Source: Erodium maritimum (lineage: Eukaryota > Streptophyta > Magnoliopsida > Geraniales > Geraniaceae). Taken from it: DNA of 64,000 nt. Positions 1-11,835 of the stretch are shown piece by piece. Location of the stretch: the NCBI GenBank assembly GCA_963921825.1, contig OY997596.1, positions 33,843,932 to 33,907,931 of the forward strand. The letters run 5' to 3'. The position numbers were made by a program, and so were the translations under genes. Positions within the stretch are counted from its first letter, which is position 1, and every line of letters starts with the position of its first letter. Below the pieces are notes generated by a model. That model was given only the letters and a program-made list of their open reading frames with translations, was not told the DNA's origin and did not search any database.

Positions 1-1226
1 TTTTTCAGAAATATTTGAATTAGTCTTGGACACGGTGTCGTCTTTTGACCCGCACATTTTTGCCTCACGTATTCAGCAACATATTTAGTAATTGTTTGCC
101 GGCGGTGGAGCTTCGTCGCATTGGCAGGGCAATGATGAGTATTGTAATATGTTCTGACGGAGAACTGCCTTGTAGTTCCAATTTTGGAGGTCCGCACTCT
201 CCATCCACAAGGTTGGTTAGCACATTTTGCCACAAACACCGTCTTGTTAGATTTTTCAGCACGATAATCGAACCCGTCCTTCACATCAATATGTGACAAA
301 AACGTCTGAAACTCTTCTTTCGTCTCAAATGTATCACCAACTGCTAAACCTGACCCATCTTGGAAACCGATGGAGTTTGCTTCGGCATCAAGCACTTTCG
401 TCAGATAAAAGTGGTCTGCAGGATCAAAACTTGATCTGGATTGTTCTTGTTCTGGATACTCTTGTTCGTTTTCCATATCTTCCAATCTCACATCCTCATC
501 CACTGCCACTTATTCCTCATCAACTTCCACACCCGCTTCCACCTCTTCCATATCATCATCATCATCATCATCAGAACTAAACTGTTCTAGAATCTCTTCT
601 ACCCCGCCTTGCGTATCATAAATATAATCATCATCAACATAATCATCTTCAACACTTAACTCGGGAGTAGGATTTGACCCCGCTGGAGTCGCTACTGCTT
701 CTACATCAGTTCTACCCCTACTACCAGCTCGACGTGGGAGATGCACGCGTTGCCCACCGTTGTTAACACTCATAAAATCAATGGAATCCCCCGTATTTAT
801 TGGACTACACATGTCCCGGCCAAAGTACTCATCACATACAACGGGGGCAGCAGGAGGATTCATTTCCATTTCCCTACCACCGGTATGTTTGTTAATCACC
901 TCCACACGCAGTATGTTGTTTCTGGTCCCAAGTCCATATTCCATAACAAAACCAAGAACAGTTTCATCGTCTTCTAAAATAACCGGATCCATTCCTCCAA
1001 CATCGTCAGGCAAGTCCGGTACTAAGTAGCTCACTTTCAATTCATTTTCATTTTTGTCCACTCCGGTCTTCTCATACAATTTATCCCATAACCTCTTCTT
1101 CAATGATGTATCTTCATCATCAAGAAGGATATTCATAGACTTTGAATTGGATGATATCCAACTATATTTCCCGTTCTCGTTCAAATATTGCCCACCATAA
1201 GAAGCATGTACTAGCACTCTAACCAT
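1..1226 (-). pseudogene. MuDR-type transposase, N-terminal region
   Basis: I start at the ATG at 1226-1224 because a splice-acceptor-like TTGTAG lies a few bases upstream and the protein then opens MVRVLVHASYGG, a typical start for plant MULE proteins (PB1-like N-terminal domain). An acidic linker follows (DDDDDDDMEEVE). Next comes the MuDR DNA-binding domain: GDTFETKEEFQTFL, then a zinc-finger-like pattern with Cys in KCANQPCGWRVR and the HHCP end. The frame is open across 1226-1 except for one in-frame TAA at 510-512. That stop could reflect decay or an unannotated intron, but I see no convincing splice sites around it. Known family role: the transposase binds terminal repeats and cuts DNA in the nucleus. 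Only the DNA-binding half is visible. Confidence 0.8.
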
Positions 1227-2117
1227 TCCTACAACAATTAGGAACATATCAATATAAAGCTACAATTTACCATAACAAATATCTATAAATATTTACAACT
1301 CGATTTTTAAACAATTTCAAACAAAAAGGCCTTTGTTTGTACATAAAGGACTTGTAAAACTATTTTCAAACAAAACCCAAAAGGGGTAAAGCCTTAAATA
1401 TACATGATTTAATAACAGATTGATACTACATTCTGATACGTAAAATACCGGATGGACACCCGTTCTAGTTTACATGAAACCAAAACGCCAAACCGACCTG
1501 GTAACAGCTCATACCAGAACGTGTCGATCTGAACTATTATCATCGGCATGGTACAAACTCGAACCACATCATCACACGAATTGGAGGTCCGAATGAAGCA
1601 ATACTAGCTCGAAATATGTTTCAAAACCATTCCATGATAACATTAAGTGCGTTTAAACATACATATTGCTCAAAATCTACAAATTAGGTCTTTCCAATTA
1701 CTTACCTCGAGCTAGGGTTTTTCTGGGCAGCCTTCAATGACAGTGGAACAATCAATTGAGCAGCTCTCACGACAAATTGAAGAAGAAACAACGGGTAGGA
1801 GGACAAACAATGCACGGGACAGCAGCAATTGAAGAAGAAAAACGAGGATGAAGGAGAAGCGAACGAGAATGGGGCAAAAATCGATTTCCCCAATTCAACT
1901 GGATTTGGCGCGAATTAACTAACGACTACTGACGTGGATTTGGCGCCAACAGGGCAAACGAAAGCTGACGTGGAACAAGAGTGAGAATAGAGTTGGGTGC
2001 TGACATGGATCATCTATGAGGGTAATGTTGGTAGTTGGAAAGAGTTATTAATGAGGAGGCTAGGTAGGTGAGAGCATTGAATGTGGAGGTTATTTTAATT
2101 ATACTTTCATTCTAAAA

Positions 2118-2139
2118 GGCCATTTGGGTAATAAGGCCC
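2118..2139 (-). repeat. Candidate MULE terminal inverted repeat
   Basis: On the minus strand this reads GGGCCTTATTACCCAAATGG and continues into an AT-rich subterminal region. That matches the G-rich start common in plant MULE termini. LTR homology (copy A) begins immediately to the right. The partner terminus is outside the window, so neither a TIR match nor a 9-bp target duplication can be shown. Confidence 0.45.
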
Positions 2140-3249
2140 TCCGAAAATCCCCGTTTTCGTTTCTACGATCTTAGAATAATTCAAGGGTTCCAACACAATC
2201 GATGGAATCAATTTCCGACTTTTGAGCGATTTAATTCGCGTTTAAAGTTTCTGAACCAGAAATTTCCAATTTCCACAATTTAATCCCATAATTCGTTCCG
2301 GGTGTGAATTATCAATTCGGGGATCGTCCAAAACCACCCGAACACGAAAAACCCGAGGCCTGGGCAAGTGGGCCCCACACAGCCACAATGGAAAAAATTT
2401 CCTTTTCGCCCTAAAACGTTCCTCAAACCTCAACCATTCGTCTTTAAACCAATCTTAAACAAAACTCAACCTTAATCAAACCGTTTAAACTCAAACCCTA
2501 AAATTCAAACGTACCAAAACGAGAAAATATTGGGTTCTCACCGTAGGGAATGACGAGGGGATGACAAATACGCAAGAATTGAGACGATCCGTCGGTCGGA
2601 TCGTCAGGAAAACACACCTCTTCCTCTCTTTTTCCTTCTTCTTCTTCTTCTTCTTCTTCTCTCCACTTTCTCTCTCTTCCCTCTCTTTCTTTTCTGAAAT
2701 TGCCGAGACATCACTTGCCTTTTCTTTTATTTTGTTTAAAAAACCAACACACCTTATTTACAAACTACCCCTCATTCCTTTTTCTTTATTTTTAAAATCC
2801 AACAACCACCACTTGGGTGACCTGTGTAATGTGGGTCCCACACTTTAGAAAAATATCTTGGTAGATATTTTTTAGATTCGCGAAATTCGGCCGTCTCGGG
2901 CCCCGTGCGGGCCCATTTTCCAAGAAATTACGAAATTTCACGTGCTACAAGGAAATGGCCCAACTAAGACCGCTGTAACGACGGCTAAGCTTTTTGGATC
3001 CAAAACAGGCCTCGAACGGACCAAAATGTCGCTCGGTTGGCTTTTCCGGCAAAAAGTCAACCTTTCCCAAATTGGTCAAAAAATTGCCCTGAGTCCCCCA
3101 TAACTCACTTTGGTCGATATCGGGGTCAACTTAAGTCCGATATGACCCTCGGGGTCAAATTTAGGTTCATTTGGGTGTCTGTCCCAAAATTTTAAATTTT
3201 TCAGTTTTTTCGCCGATTTGACCAGCGTTGACTGGGAGCGGTTCTTACA
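2140..3249 (-). repeat. Truncated gypsy LTR, copy A (solo-LTR family of this window)
   Basis: On the minus strand this begins TGTAAGAACCGCTCCCAGTC at 3249 and matches the first part of the LTRs at 21,845, 37,023 and 62,452 (minus) over about 1.1 kb. Shared landmarks include the AAAAGTCAACCGAGCGACG-like block and the CTTGAATTATTCTAAGA block. Homology stops at about 2,140, where the MULE starts. No internal gypsy domain adjoins it on the right. It is an old fragment, clearly diverged from the other copies. It is non-coding; minus-strand frames within it are chance readings. Confidence 0.8.
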
Positions 3250-3461
3250 GGAAGTGTGGCTGGTCCATGGGGATGTAATTTTAAATAATAAAAAAAATGA
3301 AAATTATCAACAGAAATCAAACTTATAAATAATAAATGAAACATAATATTATGAAAACACAAAACAAAACATAAGATAAACACATAATCATAGATAAAAT
3401 GAAAACATGATATTAAACCTAAAATAATAATAATAATAATAATGATAATACTAATAATAAT

Positions 3462-3496
<35 letters not shown>
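3250..3496. repeat. AT-rich flank ending in an imperfect (TAA)n tract
   Basis: About 170 bp of AT-rich single-copy-looking DNA leads into an imperfect TAA array (about 3,421-3,496). The array continues as a much longer one on the far side of the MITE at 3,497-3,958. I see no gene here. Confidence 0.7.
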
Positions 3497-3497
<1 letters not shown>

Positions 3498-3958
3498 TTT
3501 CACCTCAATACCCTAACTATTAATTTTTTTCACCTCAATACCCTAACTATTTTTAGTGGCACCTCAATACCCTAGAATGCATTTTTTTTTTCACTTTGAT
3601 ACCCGCCGTCAATTTGTCATCCATTTTTGGATGAAAACACTTAAAAAGTACATAATACCACCCACTAACAATCAAAATTTTAAAAGCATGCCATTGGTTT
3701 TCAATTTTTTTTAATAAAAAATCAGTTTTTAATGTCACAAAAATGCATTATAGGGTAGTGAGGTGCCACAAAAAATGCATTCTTGGGTAGTGAGGTGCCA
3801 AAAAATGCATTCTAGGGTAGTGAGGTGCCACAAAAAAATAGTTAGGGTATGAAAGTGAAACAAAAAGGCATTCTAGGGTAGTGAGGTACCACAAAAAATA
3901 GTTAGGGTATTGAGGTGAAAAAAAATTAATAGTTAGGGTATTGAGGTGAAAATTACCC
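3497..3958. mobile_element. MITE with long terminal inverted repeats, inserted in (TAA)n
   Basis: The left arm reads CACCTCAATACCCTAACTA, twice, followed by related units ending in CCCTAGAATGCA. The right arm carries the same words inverted, several times, ending GTATTGAGGTGAAAATTACC. The interior holds a word around GCATGCCATTGG. The element is flanked by TAA repeats on both sides, so it sits inside a microsatellite. Arms of the same family occur at 41,668-41,845, 44,323-44,470 and, inverted, 49,500-49,699. It has no coding capacity. The superfamily is undecided: the GGGTAATTTCACC-like end would suit a MULE-type MITE, whereas a 3-bp TAA target would suit Harbinger. Confidence 0.7.
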
Positions 3959-3959
3959 A

Positions 3960-4453
<494 letters not shown>

Positions 4454-4504
4454 CTAATAATATTTAAAATAAAATTCTCATTATAGAAACAGAAATGTAA
4501 AACA

Positions 4505-4950
4505 ACTACTGAACCGCATCTATGTAACGACACCACTTCGATGCCTCTCGAAGGACTTCCCACTACCCATGCTTTTTGAACTCCGTTCCCACAATAGTAT
4601 TATAATTATCTTTGGCCGCATCCAAAAGTCGTTTATCGGGAAAATAATGACGATTTGTTTGGACATGCTTACAATAAAACTGGTCGAATCTCTTACACTT
4701 CTGACCTTTCTTTCCCAATAGTCATTTAGTTTCTTCAAGGTCTGAAATGGGGCATCATTATCATGTGTAACAACGACCCACTTGAGGTAGACGTCCCTCT
4801 AGTACTCTATTTCGATTATCGCATGTGCAAGCCAGATGAACATGAGACGATACTCTGCTTTGGCAAACCACGGAAGCCTTTAACCATTCATGTTGTCGGT
4901 ACCGAAGCATATATACGATACGGTGAAATTGTTAGATGGGTTAGTCTATA
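4505..4950 (-). pseudogene. PIF/Harbinger-type ORF1 (Myb/SANT-like, NAM-associated) relic
   Basis: Minus-strand translations in two frames show WFAKAEYRLMFIWLAHAI, then FQTLKKLNDYWER, then LLDAAKDNYNTIVGTEF and WEVLREASKW. This order fits the Myb/SANT-like ORF1 protein of plant PIF/Harbinger elements, whose usual pattern is W..eEd..L...WL, a kkLn..W core, then an A...Y....F..W.vL...KW end. It is broken by at least one frameshift and two stops. It is a diverged relative of the better-preserved copy at 6,375-7,362. Family knowledge: ORF1 helps the separate DDE transposase bind DNA. No transposase is visible here. Confidence 0.6.
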
Positions 4951-5627
4951 AACAATAGAGAACAAATAAAAGTTAAGCATGTACTATTAATGAAAATGTC
5001 GAATTATAGAGAGTAAAATGAAGAACAAAATCGTAGTATTAATTTAAATAAGATACAATAACCTCACATGGTGATCAAAGAGGGAACTGGTTTGTCGAGG
5101 CCCATAAACAGGTTTCCCAGGATACAACGATAACCTTTGGCGAACTCGACCGCATTTGAGAAGTGTCACCGAATGGGAAGAAAACGAAAGCTCTGCTCTG
5201 AAGATAGGGGAATTTGTTGGGTTATTTTCATGTCTACAAATAATGAATATAGCAAAGCTTAAGTATGGAAAAGGGGGAGAGAGTTGAGAGTGATATTTTG
5301 GATACAACAATTTCGGAAATTAAAAATCAATTTTCGGAAATACGAATTTCAAACATTAGAATATTATATTTCAAAATTTTCCTTATTTTATATTAATTTC
5401 CAAAACAGAATTAATATCAATTGCGGAAATTTCCAAAACTGAAATTGAAAATGAATTGTTGAGATTTTAATACCGACCGGAGAAAAATGTAGCTGGCGCT
5501 ACGGGACCAAATCCGGAGCAACATTCATGACCCGCACGTCGTGCATGCACACATGAGTTTAATCATGTTCAGGTTGAACAGACCCTAAATTTGTACCCCT
5601 CTATACTTGCTGTAAGAGAGAACCTTA
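4951..5627. other. AT-rich spacer, no clear gene
   Basis: A minus-strand frame at 5,044-5,310 could be an upstream exon of the ORF1 relic to its left, but it shows no domain I recognise. From 5,310 to 5,490 the sequence is AT-rich with repeated TTTCGGAAAT and TTTCCAAAAC words. Nothing else is supported. Confidence 0.4.
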
Positions 5628-6374
5628 GAGCATGTATAGTGGTGAGACTCACTAAAGGGCTCAAGTTCGGGACTCATATGCTGACTGTGCATAATACTGA
5701 GTCTAAACCCCATAATTTAAACTATGTTTCACAGTGGTGAGGCTCAGTAAGGGACTCATGTTCTGAGTGGATGCTGAATTGGTATTTTTTTGAATTTATT
5801 AAATTCCGATTTAAAATAGTAAATACTAAAGGAAATTGAGATTAATTTGAAAATTTTAATCAATAATAAATTAAATTAAATAATTAAAATAAAAAATAAT
5901 CAATAATTCAAATTTTATTCACCCCCTTAATTATACAACCCAAAAAATACAAGTTGAAGCATCAAATCCAACCAACACATCTGTCTAGCGAGAGTTTGTC
6001 CATATGATACTGGATCGTTTCGCATTGTGTTCACAATCTAGACATAATTATTCGGTGTCGGTTCATCTACTCGTCCGTGAAGTTTGAGACGTCCTGGTAT
6101 TGTATTTCTTTTTATTTGGTGAAGAGTTCGTTTCATTTGTTGGACAACATCACCACTTTGTCTGCTTTCTCATACCGTATTCGGCCAGTCTCAGACCTTA
6201 CTCACTTGTGCTCGACATTTTCTCGTTCCATGTCGGCAATGGAATTTACTTGCTCTTTGAGACCCTTCCCTTTCCTCTTCATGCACTTCTTGCCCAATGG
6301 TCGCTCTTCTATATGTAGAGGGGTGAGGGACTTCGTTAAGTACCTCCCTCATTCTGATTGTTCGATACCCAATC

Positions 6375-7362
6375 CTATTGGGACTCACCATCAAGAGGTG
6401 TGATACCTTCATCATCGGTGGAAGGACAAGTGAGTGGGGTTGAGCTGTAAGCCCCAGCTTCATCCAACCGCTGACACCGTATAAAACCGATTATGCCTTC
6501 CTCTACCATAAACTTCTCTTCGTTCCTCAAAATTTCAACCCAATGATCAAGATCGAAATACTTCACTTCGTCCTTCTTTGTTGTGGCAGCGTACATCCGC
6601 TTGGCCTCGACGATGTATAGTTTCTCATTGCAACCGCTTCGACTTTCGGCCATCAACTTGTTCAAAAGGCTGAGGTACCTCTGCACCCGAGGTGCTTGTC
6701 TGTTCCAGTGGTTCTTTATTTCTCTCCACTGGAACTACGGAGAACGCCTCTCTTCGTTTTACCTTCTATAAATTGTGCCCTAGAAGGTATTACCATCTTG
6801 GTAGTTTCTCTTTGTTGCTTATTTGGACGTGCGGACCCAGACATGTATGAGGTGCTTTTCGCCTCAACGATCAATTTTCTTCTAAGGTTTGGCGTCCTTC
6901 ATTGGGATGGGCCGATAGAGGATGATTGAGACGACATCTGGGTGTTCTTGCTTCCGTTGATGTGTTGTTGGGATCCATAAGCCTCGGGGTAGCTGTAATA
7001 TTTTGGACCGAGGTTGAAAGACGGGGTTGAAAGTTGGAGAGTCGAATTGACCTGGATTTAAATTCATTTATAATTAAAAAATGATGGTCTATATCAAAAC
7101 ATAATCAATGAAATTAAAGACGAGAGGTTGAAAGTACCTGGTATGAAGAACCTGGGTTGTAACAAGGTTGCATGTACGGGTTGAAAGCGCTAGGGCTGAA
7201 ATTGACCTATATGAACGGGTTGTTAGGCATGTTGACGTTCATTATCCGTTGAAAGTCGCCTAGTTGATCAACGTTGAACTGGAGATCATTAGGGTTGACT
7301 TCCTCTGGCATGTAATCTTCAGCTTGCGGTGAAAACGCACGATAAGTCTCGTCGTCAGACAT
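6375..7362 (-). pseudogene. PIF/Harbinger-type ORF1, Myb/SANT-like with NAM-associated C-terminus
   Basis: I start at the ATG at 7362 (MSDDETYRAFSPQAEDYMPE) because a TATA box lies about 100 bp upstream. An N- and P-rich leader follows, with one in-frame stop after MNVNMPNNPFI. A donor-like CAG/GTACTT near 7,138 suggests an intron. Further on the minus strand I see WREIKNHWNRQAP, then VQRYLSLLNKLMAES, then YIVEAKRMYAATT, DLDHWVEILRNEEKF and DEAGAYSSTP. These are hallmarks of the plant ORF1 family often annotated as NAM-associated or 'GST T3-like' proteins. Residues around the SANT N-terminus need a frame change, so it is probably dead. Known role of the family: a DNA-binding partner of the Harbinger transposase. 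Confidence 0.7.
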
Positions 7363-7459
7363 TTTTATCGGATTTTTTTACAAAGAAAGTTGAGAATTTG
7401 AGAATGAAATTAGAGAGAAAATTGAGAAATGTTGGTGGTTTGATAAAATGGGATGGGGG

Positions 7460-7467
7460 TATTTATA
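7460..7467 (-). promoter_or_regulatory. TATA box of the ORF1 gene
   Basis: TATAAATA on the minus strand lies about 98 bp upstream of the chosen ATG at 7362, a normal distance for a plant core promoter with a short 5' UTR. Confidence 0.5.
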
Positions 7468-7801
7468 GATGGGGATTTTTATTTTTTATTTTTTAGGTTA
7501 TATTCAGATTTAATTAAATTTAAAAAATTATCGTTTCTAACCGTTGCTCAATGGTTAGAATTTTTTTCTCCCGACCTGGCCACGTGGCGGCCAATCATTG
7601 GCTGGCACGTGACCCATGAGTCTTGACCCACCGACTCACTAATGTGAGTCACGAGTCGCGGCCCACGACCCATGGCCCGCTTTTTAGTGAATCAGAACCG
7701 TGAGACACGCACGCCACAACGTGCGACTCGCGGTTCCGACCCACTAAGGTGTGTGTCGCGTGCATGGGTCGCGCGTTGTACTTGGTGTTACATCTGAGCA
7801 A

Positions 7802-9622
7802 TTAAAATGTGTTAAGAAGGCTTCTCTATATAAATTGAAGGAAAGCTTTTTAATCTTTCCATGTGAGACTTTATAATAATAACGCATTTTCCACTTGCAT
7901 TTTTCTCAATAATCAACGTCGCTGAGTGATCTTGGAGCTTTAATTTCTCATTCGCCTCTTGTCCATTTAGATCTCATGATATCTCGTTGGAAAGGTCTTC
8001 CTAGAACACGAAACTAATCTTTCCATAGTTATAGGATGAGCATATCCGATAGAAAATTGAGCGTCAAATTAACCGTTATCACGTTGTCCAAAGTCACTTT
8101 TGTCCAACAAGATAAGGGTAATGGTGTGAGGTTTTGTGCATCGATGATGCATTTAAAGGAAAAATCCGAAGAAAAAAATGCGGTGACTCAAGTGCGAACC
8201 CCATATTATGACGTGAACCATATATTACGCATGTGACTCAGGTGCAAACCCCATATCACAGTGTGAACTTGTGAACTCCATCAGATGGCGCCACGTGTCG
8301 CGTTCGGAATAGGGACCCATTTATTTTTATACCAAGTTTACCAATTTAATTTATTCTTGCTTCGTTTCAACCCCGATTGGGTTCGTTCAGACGCCAATAT
8401 TTTTTTTCTCAAGGATTTCTAACAAGTACCGTATTGAATATATTTTGAAGTGTTTTTGCATAAAATTTTAATGTGTAGAGATAGAATTAAAAAAAGGTAC
8501 AACTTATGTCATTATTATTGCATTGAATCTCACCCATCAAACTATCGTACATCAATGAGTATACATAATCTATAGTATGTATTAAACAATACGCTTTGTA
8601 ATAGATAGCTAATCCATCATTTGTATTAAACAATATGTTTTGCCGTAAATATCACCATCAATGACAACAAATAATCTATCAATGGTTGTTGATAGTGGTT
8701 ACGGTGGAGTAGTCCGCGGAAGCGCCGCAAGCACTATGGAATGACCACTTATTATGGTGATGGCTCTGCATGCTAATCACTGATATAGTGGGATTGAGAT
8801 TAACATGGTTGTACCTGGCTACGTATGTACCAACGGAAGGTAGATGATGCCTTCGTGATTGGCAACGACATTAGATAAAGAGTTCCTATAAAGGAACCCA
8901 AGCCCCTAAACCCGACTCTAAAAGATCCACCAAGGGGCCAAGCGAAATGGTAATGGTAATGTACAACAGGCGAGGGGTGGGAAACATCCTTGCCTATCTG
9001 AATGATGGCTCCATGAGACAAGTGGTTGGGTTGATACCATCCAATGACCATGTCATAGGTGGAACCAGAACCATTAATTAGTTTACAGTACATTAATAAT
9101 CTACGAGACCTTCATACGTATAAGTAAGGATGAGAGAAAAGTCCAGTTACACTACACCAGCTCAGTAAGGATAGCCAGCTAAGCCTCCTACCGGATATCC
9201 TAACAAATATCCTTAGAGTGGTTGTCACTGACCCGATAACGTTTACGACCCAAGAGATTTATGGAATTTCATTTGCAAGCATCCCATTTTTTTTTTCTTT
9301 TCAGTCTAGTATTTAGTTTTGGTATTTGTTTCCAGATTCAGTTTGTAGCCTACGGGCCATAAGTTTTGTAGTTTTAAGGTAGTAATCTTTAATTTAATAT
9401 TTTTTAAAAAAATTGATGTTTCATTATCGTCCATACACAAAGAAGACCTACTACCACATGTTCTCTTTTCTCTAAAGAATTGAGACTAGAGTTTCCTTGT
9501 CCTCTTGTAACCATGGAGGAGCCTCCAGCGCACACCCCACCCCCTCATTCGGACTTCCCTTCCACCCTCCTTATAGTGTAAACTAACTCTCACCTTCCTT
9601 ATATGATTGCGTAGATAATTCA
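7802..9622. other. Unassigned intergenic DNA, 1.8 kb
   Basis: I see no domain-bearing frame on either strand. Short frames at 8,036-8,236 (+) and 8,800-9,093 (-) have no recognisable motif and no gene context. A word around TGTATTAAACAATA is repeated near 8,580 and 8,620. This is the DNA into which the gypsy element at 9,623 inserted. Confidence 0.5.
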
Positions 9623-10489
9623 TGTAAGAACCGCTCCCGGTCGAGCCGGTGAATTCTAGACAAGTTTGACTTTCGGCCGGAAAAGTCAACCGATGGCTCA
9701 GGAAGCCATTCGGGACCTTTCCAGGGCCCAAAAAGCTTAGCCGTCATCACGGTTAGCTTAGTTGGGCCCTTTCCTTCAGTTTGACTATAATATTGGTTGG
9801 GTCAAATTTCGGTCAAACTTGGACTTTATATCGGTTAATCTCCGATAAAATCTTGGAAAGCTGGAAATTAATTAAGTGGAAGTGACACCACATGAAACTT
9901 GTCATGTTTGGCTTGGAGGATGAAAAATGAGCTTCAATTGACTCTTATACCCTCCCAACTTACCTTTAAAGGGATAGGACCTTAAGGGCTTTTTGGCAAT
10001 TGGACAAAATAGGTCATTTAAAGCAACATGAGCACACAACTCAGCTCATTCCCTACTGTTGCAGCCGAAAATCACAAGGAGAGGAGAGGAGAAGAGCTCA
10101 TTTCTTGAGGAAGAAGAAAGAGAAGAAAGTTTGGTTTTGGAGCTTGTTCTTAGTCGTTTTGCCTCCATTTTACTTCCATCTTCTTCATCTCACCATCCTA
10201 GAGGTATGGATGCTCTCCACTCTTCATTTCATCTACTCTCCAATTTGGGTTTTGTGGGTTTTTGACTTGAAGTTGAAGAACTAGTGTTTGGGTTGTTGCT
10301 TGGAGAAGAAGTAATGAAGTAGGTTGCTTGGATTGAGATATTGGTTGAAGTTTTGATGAACCCATTGTGGGTGTTGTTGTTTGGCAACTTTGGATGAACA
10401 TTTTGGAGTTAGAAGGACTTGGTAATGTGGTTTTTGATGTGATTTTCATGAAACTCGAGCTGGGGAAGAAAGGGGGAGAACCTGGACTG

Positions 10490-10740
10490 GTTCGCTACGG
10501 AGCGTGACCCGGACCGGGCCCTGTGCCGGCATGGCAAGCCGCACGGAACGGGCCAGGTATCGGCACGACGTGCTGCGCGGAACGGGCGTGAGTCCGGCAC
10601 GGAACCTCGCACGGTCCGTGCCAGACTCCGGGCCGGTGCGCCGCACGGTCTGTGCTGGTTACCGGGCCGGTCTGTGACACGGTCCGTGCCAGATTTCGGC
10701 ACAGCCTGTGCTACGGTCAGGGCCACCTTCCGGATCAGAC
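10490..10740. repeat. CpG-rich near-palindromic block in the E1 LTR
   Basis: About 250 bp dense in CG dinucleotides, built from variants of GCACGGTCCGTGCCAG and GGCACGG, in both orientations. The same block stands at 18,850-19,085 in the 3' LTR. It gives chance Arg/Pro-rich frames. It would be a natural target for cytosine methylation; any regulatory role is inference. Confidence 0.7.
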
Positions 10741-11601
10741 CTCCAGATCCAAAAACCCTTCCTTTTAGCCCATTTCGATTTCTAGATCACTTCTTTGGCC
10801 TTGTTTCCATTGTTTGAGGTTTATTCTGTAAATTTTGGGTTGAGGAACACTCCGTTGGGTTATCAATTTTGGTATTGTTGTGGTCCAAGACCGTGAGCCC
10901 GAGCTCAAGAGAAGGAAAGGCCTTGGACCCGAGCTAGAGAGTCGAAGATCACTCCGGAACCCGTGTGAAGAACGGAGGAGCGACTAACCGGCTTTACAAC
11001 AAAGTTTTTATAGGAAGACCTTAAGGTAGGGAAAGTCCTAACTACTCGAGCATTTCATTACTAGTATGCCTATTAGGTTAATAAAATCGGAAAGGTCCTA
11101 GAATTGCATATAGGATGCGAGTAACTAGATTAATCGTCTTTCAATTACTAATAATCTGATGTGTCTAGAATGCATGCTTAGGATGAGAATAACTAGTGTA
11201 ACTCGCTTTCAATACTTGGGAATTGATTTACTGGTAGAGAGGTCGTGATGAGCCCTCGGATTAGTTGATGTGTTAGGTACACATGCTCGTTTGCTAGTTA
11301 TTAGGACAATCAAGAGTCTAATGAAACAAGTTAAATTTTATGCTTGATTGATTGAATGTTTGCATGGTTGATTGATTGTTGAATGATTGAATGTTTGAAC
11401 GGATGATCGAGTATGACTGATTGTGCCAAAGGGGCACGATCAGGTGATCGATGGACCGATGGATCGTGACAGGTAAGTATACAGTAAGTGTAAGGATTAA
11501 ATGGATGTCTTTGGTGTGTTGTGGTGAATGTATGATTTGTTGAGCGTTGGTTGGTTGACTTGTTATTTGTGTTTCCCTTTTTCTTATTCTTGAAATGCAC
11601 C

Positions 11602-11625
11602 GGGGGGGGGGGGGGGGGGGGGGGG
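11602..11625 (+). repeat. Poly-G run in the 5' LTR
   Basis: Twenty-four consecutive G follow ATGCACC. The matching run in the 3' LTR is at 19,982-20,001 (20 G). Length differences between the two are expected from slippage or sequencing error. Confidence 0.9.
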
Positions 11626-11659
11626 TAATCCGGTGGTGTTATAGTCGTTGGTGTTGACG

Positions 11660-11835
11660 TTTGATTATCGGAGCCTGCGGGCATTGGATATTGGACCCTG
11701 CGGGGCATTGATTATTGGAGCATGCGGGCATTGGATATTGGAGCCTGCGGGGCATTGATTATTGGAGCCTGCGAGCATTGATTATTGGACCATGCGGGGC
11801 ATTGATTTCGGAGCCTACGGGCAATTGGATGGTTA
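11660..11835 (+). repeat. Minisatellite in the E1 5' LTR, unit about 24-25 bp
   Basis: Imperfect tandem copies of a unit built around GCATTGATTATTGGA plus CCTGCGGG. The 3' LTR has the homologous array at about 20,030-20,235 with a different copy pattern, so the array has changed since insertion. Confidence 0.8.

Larger units (their letters stand above)
1..2139 (-). mobile_element. Mutator-like element (MULE), 5' part, runs off the left edge
   Basis: The minus strand carries the first part of a plant MuDR-type transposase gene, then about 900 bp of non-coding 5' sequence up to a candidate terminal motif at 2118-2139. Right of that motif the sequence becomes gypsy LTR (copy A), which suggests the MULE landed in that LTR. 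The catalytic DDE domain, SWIM finger and other terminus would lie left of base 1, so completeness cannot be judged. Between 1227 and 2117 there is an apparent 5'-UTR intron, whose acceptor on the minus strand lies just before the start codon, and AT-rich subterminal sequence. I see no other gene in that stretch. Confidence 0.75.
5628..7801 (-). mobile_element. Candidate PIF/Harbinger element carrying only ORF1
   Basis: The left end reads GAGCATGTATAGTGGTGAG directly after TTA (5,625-5,627). This is the GAGCAT..-type terminus with the TTA target typical of PIF/Harbinger. At the right, inverted, TTGCTCAGATGTAACACC lies next to another TTA. The two ends agree only loosely. GTGAGACTCACT-like words recur in both subterminal regions. 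The interior carries the ORF1 gene on the minus strand and no DDE transposase in the remaining space. That would make it non-autonomous, dependent on a transposase from another copy. The exact ends are an inference. Confidence 0.5.
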
